The position numbers and the translations under genes were made by a program. Positions 15,570 through 23,835 of a DNA stretch of 64,000 nt are shown piece by piece; position 1 is the first letter of the stretch, and every line of letters starts with the position of its first letter. The notes under the pieces were generated by a model. It had not been told where the DNA came from, did not search any database, and worked only from the letters and a program-made list of their open reading frames with translations. The DNA comes from Streptomyces sp. R21 (GTDB lineage Bacteria; Actinomycetota; Actinomycetes; Streptomycetales; Streptomycetaceae): assembly GCF_041051975.1 (NCBI RefSeq), contig NZ_CP163435.1:7729001-7793000 (forward strand). Reading direction: 5' to 3'.

Positions 15570-17021
15570 CTAGTCCTTGAGCGCCGCTTGCATCATGGCC
15601 TTGGCGACCGGCGCCGCCAGCCCGTTGCCGCTGACCTCCGAGCGGGCCGCGTCGGACTGCTCGACCATGACCGCGACGGCCACTTCCTTGTTGCTCGAGT
15701 CCGACTTCGCGTACGACGTGAACCAGGCGTACGGCGTCTTGCTGTTGTTCTCGCCGTGCTGGGCCGTACCTGTCTTGCCGCCGACCGTCGCGCCGGAGAT
15801 CTGCGCGTTCGTGCCCGTGCCGTCCTCGACGACCGTCTGCATCGCCGACTGGAGCTGCTCGGCCGTGTGCGAGTCGATGATCCGCTTGGTCGACGTGTTG
15901 TCGTCGTAGTTCTTCAGCACATTGCCGTCGGCGTCACTGGTCTGCGACACCATATGGGGCGAGACCAGCTCGCCGCCGTTGGCTATGGCCGCGGACACCA
16001 TGGCCATCTGGAGCGGGGTCGCCGTCACGTCGTACTGGCCGATGCCGGTCAGTGCCGTGAACGCCTTGTCCATGCCCGAGGGGTACACGCTCGTGTACGC
16101 CCGCACCGGCACGTCCTGCGTCTTGTCGTTGAAGCCGAACTTCTCGGCCATCGCCCTGAGCTTGTCCTGGCCCAGGTCGACCGCCATCTTCCCGAAGACG
16201 TTGTTGCACGAGTACTGCAGCGCGACGCGGATCGTGGCGTTCTCGCAGGGCGCGGACTTGCTCTCGTTCGGCAGCACCCGGGTGGTGCCCGGCGGCGTGT
16301 ACGGGAGCGGGCTCTTCGTCTTCTCGTCCACGTCCGAGTACAGCCCGTCCTCCAGCGCGGCCGCGGCGACGACCAGCTTGAACGTCGAGCCCGGCGGCAG
16401 CGGCTGGCGCAGCGCCCGGTTCACCAACGGCTTGTCGGAGTTCTTCCGCAGCTTCTCCCAGACGCTGTCGTTGCTGGTGCTGATCTCCGTGGGGTCGTAC
16501 GACGGTGTGGAGACGACCGCGAGGATCTTGCCCGTCTTCGGGTCGATCGCGACGGCCGCGCCCTTGTTGCCGCCCAGCGCCTGATACGCCGCCTTCTGCA
16601 CGTCCGGGTCGATCGTTGTGACCACGTCACCGGGGTCGGCGCGCTTGTTGGTGAGCGCGTCCAGCGGGTTCTTCAGCTGGGTGTCGGTCCCGTCGAGCAG
16701 GTCCTGGTAGATGCCCTCCAGCTGCGTCGCCCCGTACACCTGTGAGCTGTAGCCGGTCACCGCCGCGTAGAGACTGCCGTTCGTGTACGTCCGCTTGTAC
16801 TTCAGGTCGCCGTTCTTCGTCTGCGCGGAACCGGTGATCGCGTCTCCGGCCACGATGATGTTCCCGAGCGGGTTCGCGTACTGCTCGATCGCGTTGCGCC
16901 GGTTCTTCTTGTCGTCCGCGAGTGCCTTGCCGTCGTAGAACTGCACCCATGTCGCCCTGACCAACAGGGCGAGCACGAGCAGCAGGCTGAAGACGGCGGT
17001 TCGCCTGATCGTCTTGTTCAT
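15570..17021 (-). CDS. Penicillin-binding protein, class B transpeptidase (PbpA-like)
   Basis: Predicted peptidoglycan DD-transpeptidase. 483 residues with one N-terminal anchor (VFSLLLVLALLV). The transpeptidase triad is complete: SxxK at about S212-K215 (PPGSTFK), SxN at about S272 (YSCNN) and KTG at about K417 (GGKTGTA). The N-terminal part is the short dimerisation type typical of PbpA rather than a PASTA or transglycosylase domain. It is not next to ftsW, rodA or pknAB, so it is an additional stand-alone copy. It is followed on the same strand, after 55 bases, by the two-component operon end, not by its own partner genes. Confidence 0.9.
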   Translation of the reverse strand: MNKTIRRTAVFSLLLVLALLVRATWVQFYDGKALADDKKNRRNAIEQYANPLGNIIVAGDAITGSAQTKNGDLKYKRTYTNGSLYAAVTGYSSQVYGATQLEGIYQDLLDGTDTQLKNPLDALTNKRADPGDVVTTIDPDVQKAAYQALGGNKGAAVAIDPKTGKILAVVSTPSYDPTEISTSNDSVWEKLRKNSDKPLVNRALRQPLPPGSTFKLVVAAAALEDGLYSDVDEKTKSPLPYTPPGTTRVLPNESKSAPCENATIRVALQYSCNNVFGKMAVDLGQDKLRAMAEKFGFNDKTQDVPVRAYTSVYPSGMDKAFTALTGIGQYDVTATPLQMAMVSAAIANGGELVSPHMVSQTSDADGNVLKNYDDNTSTKRIIDSHTAEQLQSAMQTVVEDGTGTNAQISGATVGGKTGTAQHGENNSKTPYAWFTSYAKSDSSNKEVAVAVMVEQSDAARSEVSGNGLAAPVAKAMMQAALKD

Positions 17022-17076
17022 CGCGCTTAGAAGGACGACCGGAGGGGAGCGAATCGTTCCCTTCCGCCCTGATTTC

Positions 17077-17727
17077 TCATGTCCCGTTCATGAAACCCGC
17101 CTCGTACGCGGCGATCACCGCCTGCGTACGGTCCCGGGTTCCCGTCTTCGCCAGGACCGCCGCCACATGCGTCTTCACCGTCGCGGGACCGACTCCCAGA
17201 CGCCCGGCGATCTCGGCGTTGGTGAGCCCGGCCGCCATGTGCCGCAGCACCTCGCTCTCCCGTCCGGTGAGCTTCGCCACCCAGGGCGGCGGGGCCGGCC
17301 GGGCCCGCGCGTGCTCGGCGGCGAGGGCACGCACCGCCGCCGGGAACAGCAGGCTGTCGCTGTGCGCGACCAGCCGTACCGCCTGGACGAGCGAGTCGGC
17401 GTGCGCCCGCTTCAGCAGGAACCCGGAGGCTCCGGCGCGCAGCGCCTCGTACACATAGGAGTCGTTCTCGAAGGTGGTCACGACGACGATGCGTGGCGGG
17501 TCGGGGAGGGTGGCGAGGATCTGCTCGGTGGCCCGGATGCCGTCGACCTCGGGCATGCGGACGTCCATGAGGACGACGTCCGGCTTCAGCTCCCGCACGA
17601 CGGACACGGCCTCGGCGCCGGTGGCCGCCTCGCCCACCACCTCCAGGTCCGGCTCGGCCGCGAGGATCACGCGCAGCGCGGTGCGCACCATGCGTTCGTC
17701 GTCGGCGAGGACGATACGGACGGTCAT
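17077..17727 (-). CDS. NarL/LuxR-type response regulator
   Basis: Receiver domain at residues 1-120 with the acidic pair ADDE, phospho-acceptor Asp at about 55 (VVLMDVRMPE), Thr in VVVTTFEN and Lys in GFLLKRA. A LuxR-type HTH follows at about 150-210 (LTGRESEVLRHMAAGLTNAE, then VGPATVKTHVAAVLAKTG). ATG at 17727 is preferred over 17733: it gives a 4-base ATGA overlap with the kinase stop and places AGAAGG 6 bases upstream. Pairs with the kinase just upstream. Targets unknown; the adjacent penicillin-binding protein gene is one possibility. Confidence 0.9.
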   Translation of the reverse strand: MTVRIVLADDERMVRTALRVILAAEPDLEVVGEAATGAEAVSVVRELKPDVVLMDVRMPEVDGIRATEQILATLPDPPRIVVVTTFENDSYVYEALRAGASGFLLKRAHADSLVQAVRLVAHSDSLLFPAAVRALAAEHARARPAPPPWVAKLTGRESEVLRHMAAGLTNAEIAGRLGVGPATVKTHVAAVLAKTGTRDRTQAVIAAYEAGFMNGT

Positions 17728-18974
17728 GGGCATCCTTCTTTCAGCGGGAGGCGGGCAGCCAGGCGCCAGACCCCGTCCGCGAGGCCCGCCTCGACGGTGC
17801 CGCCCAGCAGGCGGGCCCGGTCGGTCATGCCGCGCAGACCGTGGCCGCCGCCCGGCCGGGAGCGGGGGTTGGGCGACGCCGGGTTCTCGACGGTGATCCC
17901 CAGCGCCGCGTCGTCGCGGGCGAGGCACAGGGTGACGGGGCCCTCGGCGCCGCCGTGCTTGAGGGCGTTGCTCAGCGCCTCCTGGACGATGCGGTAGGCC
18001 TCGCGGGAGAGCAGCGCGGGCAGCTCCGCCGGATCCAGGTCCAGGGCGGCGGTGACGCACAGGCCGCCCGCGCGGGTGCGGCGCAGCAGGGCGTCCAGGT
18101 CGGCGAGGGTGGGCGCGGGAGCCGTCGAGCGGTCGTCTCCTTCCCTCAACACGCCCAGCACGGCGTCGAGTTCACCCACCGTCCGCCGGGTGGTGTCCTC
18201 GATCGCGGCGAGCGCCTCGCGGACGAAGTCCGGGTCGCTGTCCAGGACGCGGCGGGCGGCGCTGGCCTGGAGGGTGACCGCGCTGAGGGCGTGGCCGACG
18301 GAGTCGTGCAGTTCGCGGGCGAGCCGGTTGCGCACGGCCAGGTCGGCTGCGCGCCGTTCGGCCTCCGCGAGCCGGTCCTCCGGCGTGGGCCCCAGCAGCT
18401 CCGGCGCCCGGCGCGCCAGCAGTCGGCCGGACCCGGCGGCGCAGGCCGCCAGCGCGATCAGCGAGGCGACCCCGACGACCGGTGAGAGCGCCACCACCCA
18501 GGTGTGGTCGAGCACTTCGGGCAGCCCGAGCCGTGTGTCGCGCAGCCACGAGACGAGGGGGAGGACGATCAGCACGGCCGCGAACGGCGGCAGCGCCAGC
18601 GACATCCCGCTGATGACCCCGCCGAAGCCGAGATGCAGCACGAACCAGGCGGCCGTGCGCCGACGGGCGGGCCAGGTCCGTGCGGGCCCGTCGGCGAGCC
18701 GGTCCCCGTCGACCCCGCACAGCGCCCGCACCGCGGCCGCCGACATCGGCCGGGTCAGCGGGAACAGCGCGGTGATCGCCGCGAGCGGCAACCCGACCAG
18801 GAAGGACGGGAGTTGCAGGGGCAGCGAGTCGAACCCGTACCGGGAGTCGAGGAGCGGCCCGACGATCACCTCGCCGACGAAGACGTACGGCATCGCGAGC
18901 GCGCCGCCGAGGATCAGATGCACCCACCGCCGACGCGCCCGCCGTCCGAACAGGAACCGGGCGAACTCCCTCAC
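17724..18974 (-). CDS. Sensor histidine kinase, HisKA_3 (NarX/DesK-like)
   Basis: 416 residues. The first about 180 contain five or six membrane segments. The dimerisation and phosphotransfer helix follows with the phospho-accepting His at about 223 (RELHDSVGHALSAV). The ATPase domain shows EALSNALKHGG (N box) and GGGHGLRGMTDRARLLGG (G box). GTG start overlaps the upstream membrane-protein stop by 4 bases (GTGA), and its stop overlaps the regulator start by 4 bases. No extracellular sensor domain is visible, so the signal may be sensed in the membrane or by the upstream protein. Confidence 0.9.
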   Translation of the reverse strand: MREFARFLFGRRARRRWVHLILGGALAMPYVFVGEVIVGPLLDSRYGFDSLPLQLPSFLVGLPLAAITALFPLTRPMSAAAVRALCGVDGDRLADGPARTWPARRRTAAWFVLHLGFGGVISGMSLALPPFAAVLIVLPLVSWLRDTRLGLPEVLDHTWVVALSPVVGVASLIALAACAAGSGRLLARRAPELLGPTPEDRLAEAERRAADLAVRNRLARELHDSVGHALSAVTLQASAARRVLDSDPDFVREALAAIEDTTRRTVGELDAVLGVLREGDDRSTAPAPTLADLDALLRRTRAGGLCVTAALDLDPAELPALLSREAYRIVQEALSNALKHGGAEGPVTLCLARDDAALGITVENPASPNPRSRPGGGHGLRGMTDRARLLGGTVEAGLADGVWRLAARLPLKEGCP

Positions 18975-20032
18975 GTGGCGGAGCCGTTCGGTGCCGGGGT
19001 GCCGGACCGCTCCGCGAGGAAGTACGCCCCGAGAGCGAGGACGAGCAGGCCGACGATCATCTGGCCAGCGTAGGTGAGGTTCATCAGCTCCGTCGGGCGG
19101 TCGGCGATGTCGTCGACGCCGCCGAGCGAGGCCAGCGACAGCCAGCCGCCCCAGCAGGCAAGGACGCCGGAGCCGATCCAGGCGAGCGCGAGCGGCACCT
19201 TCACGGGCAGGGCGGGCCCGCGCCGGAAGGCGAGCATCCAGGCGCCCGCGACGGCGGCCACGACGAACACGGCGTAGGCGGCCTCCAGGGCGTAGAAGTC
19301 ACCGGTCCGGTCCGCCGCCCGCCCGCTGCTCAGCGCCGCCGTGCTCCCGCAGGCCCACAGCACATGCATGGTGAGGGGGAACAGCGCGAGCCCGGCGGCC
19401 GCCACGGCCGCCGCCCGGTGCGCCGGCTCCACCGACATGCCCGGCAGCTCCCCGACGCGCCCGCGCCACAGCCGGCCCCAGCGGTCCCGGGCGTACAGCA
19501 GGAACAGCGTGCCCAGGGTCAGCCCCTGCACGATGAACCCCGTGTAGACGACCCCGAACACCCACTCGTCCAGGAACGGCCGGTGCCCCGTGCCCGAGGC
19601 CTTGCTCGCCGAGCCGCCGAGGAGCCGGACGAGCAGTTGCAGCGGGAACCCGGTCATGATCGGCGCGAGCAGCCCGGTGGCCACCCACATCGGGAACGCC
19701 AGCAGCCAGGCGGGCACCCGAAGCCCCCACGGCCGGGTCAGCAGCAGCGCCAGCACGATCACGGTGCCGTCCAGCAGTACGGTCACGCCGTTGGCGACGA
19801 CCATGGCACCCCGGTGGTCCAGCAGCGAGCTGTCGTCGGGGATCCCGAGATGACTCCCGGCCATCCAGACGATCTTGAGAGACAGGTACGGCACACAGGA
19901 CACGAGGGCCAGGGCGCGCAGCACCCGCCGCAGCCGGCTCGTACCGAGGGCCACCGGGGGCGCTTTCACCGGTGCTGAGGAGCCGCCGGGGGCGGGGTGT
20001 TCGGGGGATCCGGAGGGCAGCGTCTGCGTCAT
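18971..20032 (-). CDS. Polytopic membrane protein coupled to two-component system
   Basis: Unrecognised. 353 residues from ATG 20032, which is chosen over ATG 20053 because GGGAG lies about 9 bases upstream. The first about 25 residues are Pro/Ser/Gly-rich; the rest has about eight or nine hydrophobic segments, for example VLRALALVSCVPYLSLKIVWM and AVFVVAAVAGAWMLAF. It is the first gene of a three-gene unit with 4-base overlaps at both junctions, so it may deliver or modulate the kinase signal. No transporter or enzyme motif was recognised. Confidence 0.75.
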   Translation of the reverse strand: MTQTLPSGSPEHPAPGGSSAPVKAPPVALGTSRLRRVLRALALVSCVPYLSLKIVWMAGSHLGIPDDSSLLDHRGAMVVANGVTVLLDGTVIVLALLLTRPWGLRVPAWLLAFPMWVATGLLAPIMTGFPLQLLVRLLGGSASKASGTGHRPFLDEWVFGVVYTGFIVQGLTLGTLFLLYARDRWGRLWRGRVGELPGMSVEPAHRAAAVAAAGLALFPLTMHVLWACGSTAALSSGRAADRTGDFYALEAAYAVFVVAAVAGAWMLAFRRGPALPVKVPLALAWIGSGVLACWGGWLSLASLGGVDDIADRPTELMNLTYAGQMIVGLLVLALGAYFLAERSGTPAPNGSAT

Positions 20033-20116
20033 GCCGCCACGCTCCCGCGGCACCCCCTCGCACCACGTCCTGCGCCGCGACGATCCACCTCCGCCGCACG
20101 GGGGAGAGGCGCCTCA

Positions 20117-20141
20117 CCCCTCCCCGGTGCCGTGGGAGGGG
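20117..20141 (-). terminator. Hairpin terminator after IclR-GNAT operon
   Basis: CCCCTCCC and GGGAGGGG form a perfect 8-bp stem with a 9-base loop, 26 bases beyond the acetyltransferase stop on the minus strand. A wider imperfect pairing with GAGGCGCC on both sides would extend it. Confidence 0.55.
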
Positions 20142-20166
20142 CGCCTCCCCCTCCACGGCGCCGCGC

Positions 20167-20637
20167 TCAGCCGTCCAGCGTGAGGACGACCTCGGCTATC
20201 TCCTCGCCGCGGGCATTGGCGTACCCGCGGTCCTCGCCCGTCACCCGGAACCCGCACTTCTCCAGGACGCGTCGCGACCCGGCGTTGTCCGCCGCCGCAC
20301 GGGCGTACAGCGGGCGTTCGCGCACCTCGTCCAGCAGGACCCGCAGAGCCGCGGTGGCGATGCCGCGGCCCCAGTACGCCCGGTCGATCCAGTACGTGAC
20401 CTCGCGCTCGCCCGGCTCCCCGTAGACCGCCGCGTTGCCCACCACGTCGCCGTCCGCCAGGACGGTGCGGGCCACCACGTCGGAGGCCCGGATCCGCTCC
20501 CAGTGGGCGTCGAAGGCGGCCCGGTCGGCGGGGTCCTTGGCGGTGAAGGCGGCCATGAGGAGCGCCTCCGGGTCGTTCGTGTGCCGGAAGAAGACCGGCA
20601 GATCGCTGTCGTGGATCTGGCGCAGAGTGATGTCCAT
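20167..20637 (-). CDS. GNAT-family N-acetyltransferase (RimJ/RimL-like)
   Basis: 156 residues. Acetyl-CoA binding motif A is seen in VTYWIDRAYWGRGIATAALRVLLDEV, followed by the RAAADNAGSRRVLEKCGF block typical of RimJ/RimL-like enzymes. The N-terminal LRQIHDSDLPVFFRHTNDPEA fits the same family. The acceptor could be a small amine or a protein N-terminus and cannot be told. Its ATG shares one base with the TGA of the upstream IclR gene (TGATG), indicating translational coupling. Confidence 0.85.
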   Translation of the reverse strand: MDITLRQIHDSDLPVFFRHTNDPEALLMAAFTAKDPADRAAFDAHWERIRASDVVARTVLADGDVVGNAAVYGEPGEREVTYWIDRAYWGRGIATAALRVLLDEVRERPLYARAAADNAGSRRVLEKCGFRVTGEDRGYANARGEEIAEVVLTLDG

Positions 20638-21410
20638 CAGAGCCTCCGGGTCGCCAGCGTGAGCCGGTCGCGGGCGTCGAAGAGCGCGTCCTTCACCATC
20701 TGCTCGTGCGCGGGCGTCAGCCGTGCCACCGGCACCGAGCAGCTGATCGCGTCGCGGGCCGGCGTGCGGTAGGGGATCGCGACGCCGAAGCAGCGCAGGC
20801 CCAGCGTGTTCTCCTCGCGGTCCACGGCGAAGCCCTGGTCCCGCACCTGGTGCAGCTCCTCGATGAGCTTCTCCCGGTCGGTGATGGTGTGCTCGGTGAG
20901 GGCGGGAAGAGTCTCCGGGAGCATCTTGCGGACCTGCTCGTCGGTGTGGGTCGCGAGCAGCGCCTTGCCCAGGGAGGTGGAGTGCGCGGGCAGCCGGCGG
21001 CCCACCCGGGTGAACGGGCGCAGGTAGTGCTGCGACTGGCGGGTGGCGAGGTAGACGACGTTCGTGCCGTCGAGGCGCGCCAGGTGGATGGTCTCCGTGG
21101 TGTCGTCCGACAGACGGTCCAGGGTGGGCCGGGCCGCGGCCACCACCTCGTCGCCGTCGATGTAGGACGTGCCGACGAGCAGCGCCCGTACGCCGATGCC
21201 GTACCGCGTCCCCGTCGCGTCCGTCTCGACCCAGCCGAGCTCCACGAGCGTCCGAAGCAGCATGTACAGACTGGACTTGGGATATCCGACGGCCTCCTGG
21301 ACCGCCGCCAGGGAATGCATTCCGGGCCGACCGGCGAAGTACTCCAGCAATTCCACGGTCCGTACCGCGGACTTGACCTGCGCCCCGCCGCCTGTCTCGC
21401 CTGCCGACAT
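20637..21410 (-). CDS. IclR-family transcriptional regulator
   Basis: 257 residues. The N-terminal winged HTH is at about 12-75 (AVRTVELLEYFAGRPGMHSLAAV and YPKSSLYMLLRTL), and a C-terminal effector domain at about 90-250 includes LPAHSTSLGKALLA and GFAVDREENTLGLRCFGVAI, typical of IclR proteins. It is divergent from the aldehyde dehydrogenase gene, with a palindrome between them that could be its operator. IclR proteins near dehydrogenases of the uronate or aldarate pathways usually sense a sugar acid; that role here is inferred. Confidence 0.9.
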   Translation of the reverse strand: MSAGETGGGAQVKSAVRTVELLEYFAGRPGMHSLAAVQEAVGYPKSSLYMLLRTLVELGWVETDATGTRYGIGVRALLVGTSYIDGDEVVAAARPTLDRLSDDTTETIHLARLDGTNVVYLATRQSQHYLRPFTRVGRRLPAHSTSLGKALLATHTDEQVRKMLPETLPALTEHTITDREKLIEELHQVRDQGFAVDREENTLGLRCFGVAIPYRTPARDAISCSVPVARLTPAHEQMVKDALFDARDRLTLATRRL

Positions 21411-21473
21411 CGCGCTTGACCCCCTCGTTGTACGGGAAATAGTCTCCGCATCATATTCACCATCAGAGACAGC

Positions 21474-21489
21474 GTTCAGTATATCGAAC
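21474..21489. promoter_or_regulatory. Candidate IclR operator
   Basis: GTTC at 21474-21477 and GAAC at 21486-21489 flank an AT-rich centre; the full 16-base site is GTTCAGTATATCGAAC, nearly palindromic. It lies in the 162-base spacer between the divergent iclR-type and dehydrogenase genes. A pair of direct TACTGCGG repeats at 21528-21535 and 21542-21549 lies closer to the dehydrogenase start. Confidence 0.6.
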
Positions 21490-21572
21490 AGCCCTGGTCG
21501 GTGACATAAGAACTGAGTGACAGTAAATACTGCGGTGAAAGTACTGCGGCATCACATCTGGAGGGACCCGCG

Positions 21573-23102
21573 GTGGCAGCAGCACCAGTCTGGAGTGTCG
21601 ACCCCCGAACCGGGAAGCAGCGCGAGCAGGTTGCGGTGGAGGCCACAGCCCAGGAGGTGGACGAGGCCGTCCGCGCCGCGCAGGCCGCGCGCCCCGCGCT
21701 CGCCGACCGCGCCGTGCGCGCGGCCTTCCTGCGCACCGCCGCGGAGTTCCTTGAGGGCGCCAAGGACCTGCTCGTCGAGGCCGCCGACGCGGAGACCGCG
21801 CTCGGCCCGGTCCGGCTCACCGGCGAACTCGCCCGCACTTGCTACCAATTGCGGTCGTTTGCGGACATCGTCGACGAGGGCGAGTTCCTCGGTGTGGTGA
21901 TCAACCACCCCGACGACACCGCGACGCCGCCGATCCCGGACCTGCGCCGCTACAAGGTGCCGCTGGGTGTCGTCGCCGTCTACTCGGCCTCGAACTTCCC
22001 CTTCGCCTTCTCCGTCGCCGGCGGCGACACCGCGAGCGCCCTGGCCGCGGGCTGCCCGGTCGTCGTCAAGGCGCACCCGGACCACCCGGGGCTCTCCGAG
22101 CTGGTCGCGGCGACGCTGCGCCGGGCCGCCGCCGAGTACGACATCCCCGCCGGGGTCATCGGCCTCGTGCACGGCTTCGAGGCGGGCGTCGAGCTGGTCA
22201 GGCACCCGCTGATCGCCGCCGCCGGGTTCACCGGTTCCATCCGCGGTGGCCGCGCCCTGTTCGACGCGGCGGCCGCCCGCCCGGTCCCGATCCCCTTCCA
22301 CGGCGAGCTGGGCTCCCTGAACCCCGTCGTCATCACCGAGGCCGCCGCCGCCGAGCGCGCCGAGGCGATCGGTGCCGGGCTCGCGGGCTCGATGACGCTG
22401 GGCGTCGGCCAGTTCTGCGTGAAGCCGGGCCTGGTCCTGGCGCCCGCGGGCGCGGCCGGTGACCGCTTCCTCAAGTCGCTCACGGACGCCGTCAGCGACA
22501 CCGACGCCGGGGTCCTCCTCGACCACCGCATGCGCGACAACTTCATCGCCGGTGTCGCCGAGCGCGCCGAACTCCCCGACGTGGAGGCCCCGGTGACCCC
22601 GGGCGCGGGCAGCGAGCACACGGTGAGCCCCGGCTTCCTCACGGTCCCGGCGCAGAAGCTGACGGCCGAGGGCGTCCACGACCTCCTCCTGGAGGAGTGC
22701 TTCGGCCCGCTCACGGTCGTCGTGCGCTACGAGGACGACGCGGAGGCGGGCGCGGTCCTGTCCCGCCTCCCCGGCAACCTCACCGCGACCGTGCACCTCT
22801 CCGCCGAGGAGGCCGCGGGCGAGGGCCGGGGCGCCGAGATCCTCGCCGAGCTGACCCCCCTCGCCGGACGCGTCCTGGTGAACGGCTGGCCGACCGGTGT
22901 CGCGGTCGCCCCCGCCCAGCACCACGGCGGCCCGTACCCGGCGACGACGTCCACGTCGACCTCCGTCGGCGGTACGGCGATCGAGCGCTGGCTGCGTCCG
23001 GTGGCGTACCAGGGTGCACCCGAGGCACTCCTGCCGCCGGAACTGCGCGACGACAACCCGCTGGGCCTGCCGCGCCGTTACGACGGCGTGCTGGAGCGCT
23101 GA
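21573..23102 (+). CDS. NADP-dependent aldehyde dehydrogenase, 2,5-dioxovalerate type
   Basis: 509 residues. Catalytic residues are visible: Glu in IPFHGELGSLNPVV and Cys in LGVGQFCVKPG, with the cofactor-binding VYSASNFPFAFSVAGGDTASALAAGCPVVVKAHP block. The SNFPFAFSVAGGDTASAL signature and the lack of the classical TPWN motif are typical of the alpha-ketoglutaric semialdehyde (2,5-dioxovalerate) dehydrogenase subgroup. That enzyme forms 2-oxoglutarate in the oxidative degradation of glucarate, galactarate or pentoses. GTG 21573 follows GAGGGA. It may finish catabolism of sugars from the pectin island, but no other enzyme of that pathway is in the window. Confidence 0.85.
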   Translation: MAAAPVWSVDPRTGKQREQVAVEATAQEVDEAVRAAQAARPALADRAVRAAFLRTAAEFLEGAKDLLVEAADAETALGPVRLTGELARTCYQLRSFADIVDEGEFLGVVINHPDDTATPPIPDLRRYKVPLGVVAVYSASNFPFAFSVAGGDTASALAAGCPVVVKAHPDHPGLSELVAATLRRAAAEYDIPAGVIGLVHGFEAGVELVRHPLIAAAGFTGSIRGGRALFDAAAARPVPIPFHGELGSLNPVVITEAAAAERAEAIGAGLAGSMTLGVGQFCVKPGLVLAPAGAAGDRFLKSLTDAVSDTDAGVLLDHRMRDNFIAGVAERAELPDVEAPVTPGAGSEHTVSPGFLTVPAQKLTAEGVHDLLLEECFGPLTVVVRYEDDAEAGAVLSRLPGNLTATVHLSAEEAAGEGRGAEILAELTPLAGRVLVNGWPTGVAVAPAQHHGGPYPATTSTSTSVGGTAIERWLRPVAYQGAPEALLPPELRDDNPLGLPRRYDGVLER

Positions 23103-23211
23103 GCCCAACACCCCCGTAGGGACAGGGGCTTCGGGACAGGGACTTCACCGAAACTCCACTGAACTCCACGAGTACTCCACCAGAATCGCTCCGAGCTGGG
23201 ACACTCACTCA

Positions 23212-23820
23212 ATGGACGTGGAACTTCCCGAACTCCCCTTCCCCCTGCGGACCTACGGCCCCGACGGGCACTGGTCCTACGAGGGCGGAGTGCTCACCGG
23301 CTGGGCAGGCGCGCGGCAGGACCGCTTCGTGCCGCCCACCGGTGAGGCCCTCGACCCCGCCTCCGACGCGCCTCGCCTCCTGGGGGCGCCGGAGGGGGAC
23401 TTCCAGCTGATCGCCCGCGTGACGGTCGGCTTCGCGGCGTCCTTCGACGCGGGGGTCCTGTACGTCCACGTGGGCGAGCGGGCCTGGGCCAAGCTCTGCC
23501 TGGAGTACTCCCCGGACGTGCCCACCGTCTGCACGGTCGTCACCCGGGGCCACTCCGACGACGCCAACTCCTTCACCGTGGACGGCAGTTCCGTCTGGCT
23601 CCGGATCAGCCGCACCGGCCGGGCCTTCGCCTTCCACGCTTCCCGCGACGGCAGCCACTGGACCTTCATCCGCCTCTTCACCCTCGCGGAGGAGAAGGAG
23701 ACCGCGGCGGCCCTGGTCGGCTTCATGACCCAGTCCCCGATGGGAGAGGGCTGCGTGGTGACGTACGACAACGTGGAGTTCCGCGACACGTGGCCGAAGG
23801 ACCTGAGAGACGGCAGCTGA
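23212..23820 (+). CDS. DUF1349-family concanavalin-like protein
   Basis: 202 residues from ATG 23212. The sequence fits the DUF1349 (regulation of enolase protein 1-like) family: DFQLIARVTVGFAASFDAGVLYVHVGERAWAKLCLE, SVWLRISRTGRAFAFHASRDGSHWTFIRLF and a C-terminal GEGCVVTYDNVEF. The fold is a beta-sandwich often associated with sugar binding. There is no signal peptide, so it is probably cytoplasmic. No enzymatic residue can be assigned. It follows the dehydrogenase on the same strand after 109 bases, so cotranscription is possible but not certain. Confidence 0.8.
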   Translation: MDVELPELPFPLRTYGPDGHWSYEGGVLTGWAGARQDRFVPPTGEALDPASDAPRLLGAPEGDFQLIARVTVGFAASFDAGVLYVHVGERAWAKLCLEYSPDVPTVCTVVTRGHSDDANSFTVDGSSVWLRISRTGRAFAFHASRDGSHWTFIRLFTLAEEKETAAALVGFMTQSPMGEGCVVTYDNVEFRDTWPKDLRDGS

Positions 23821-23835
23821 TCTCGGCCCGTCCGG

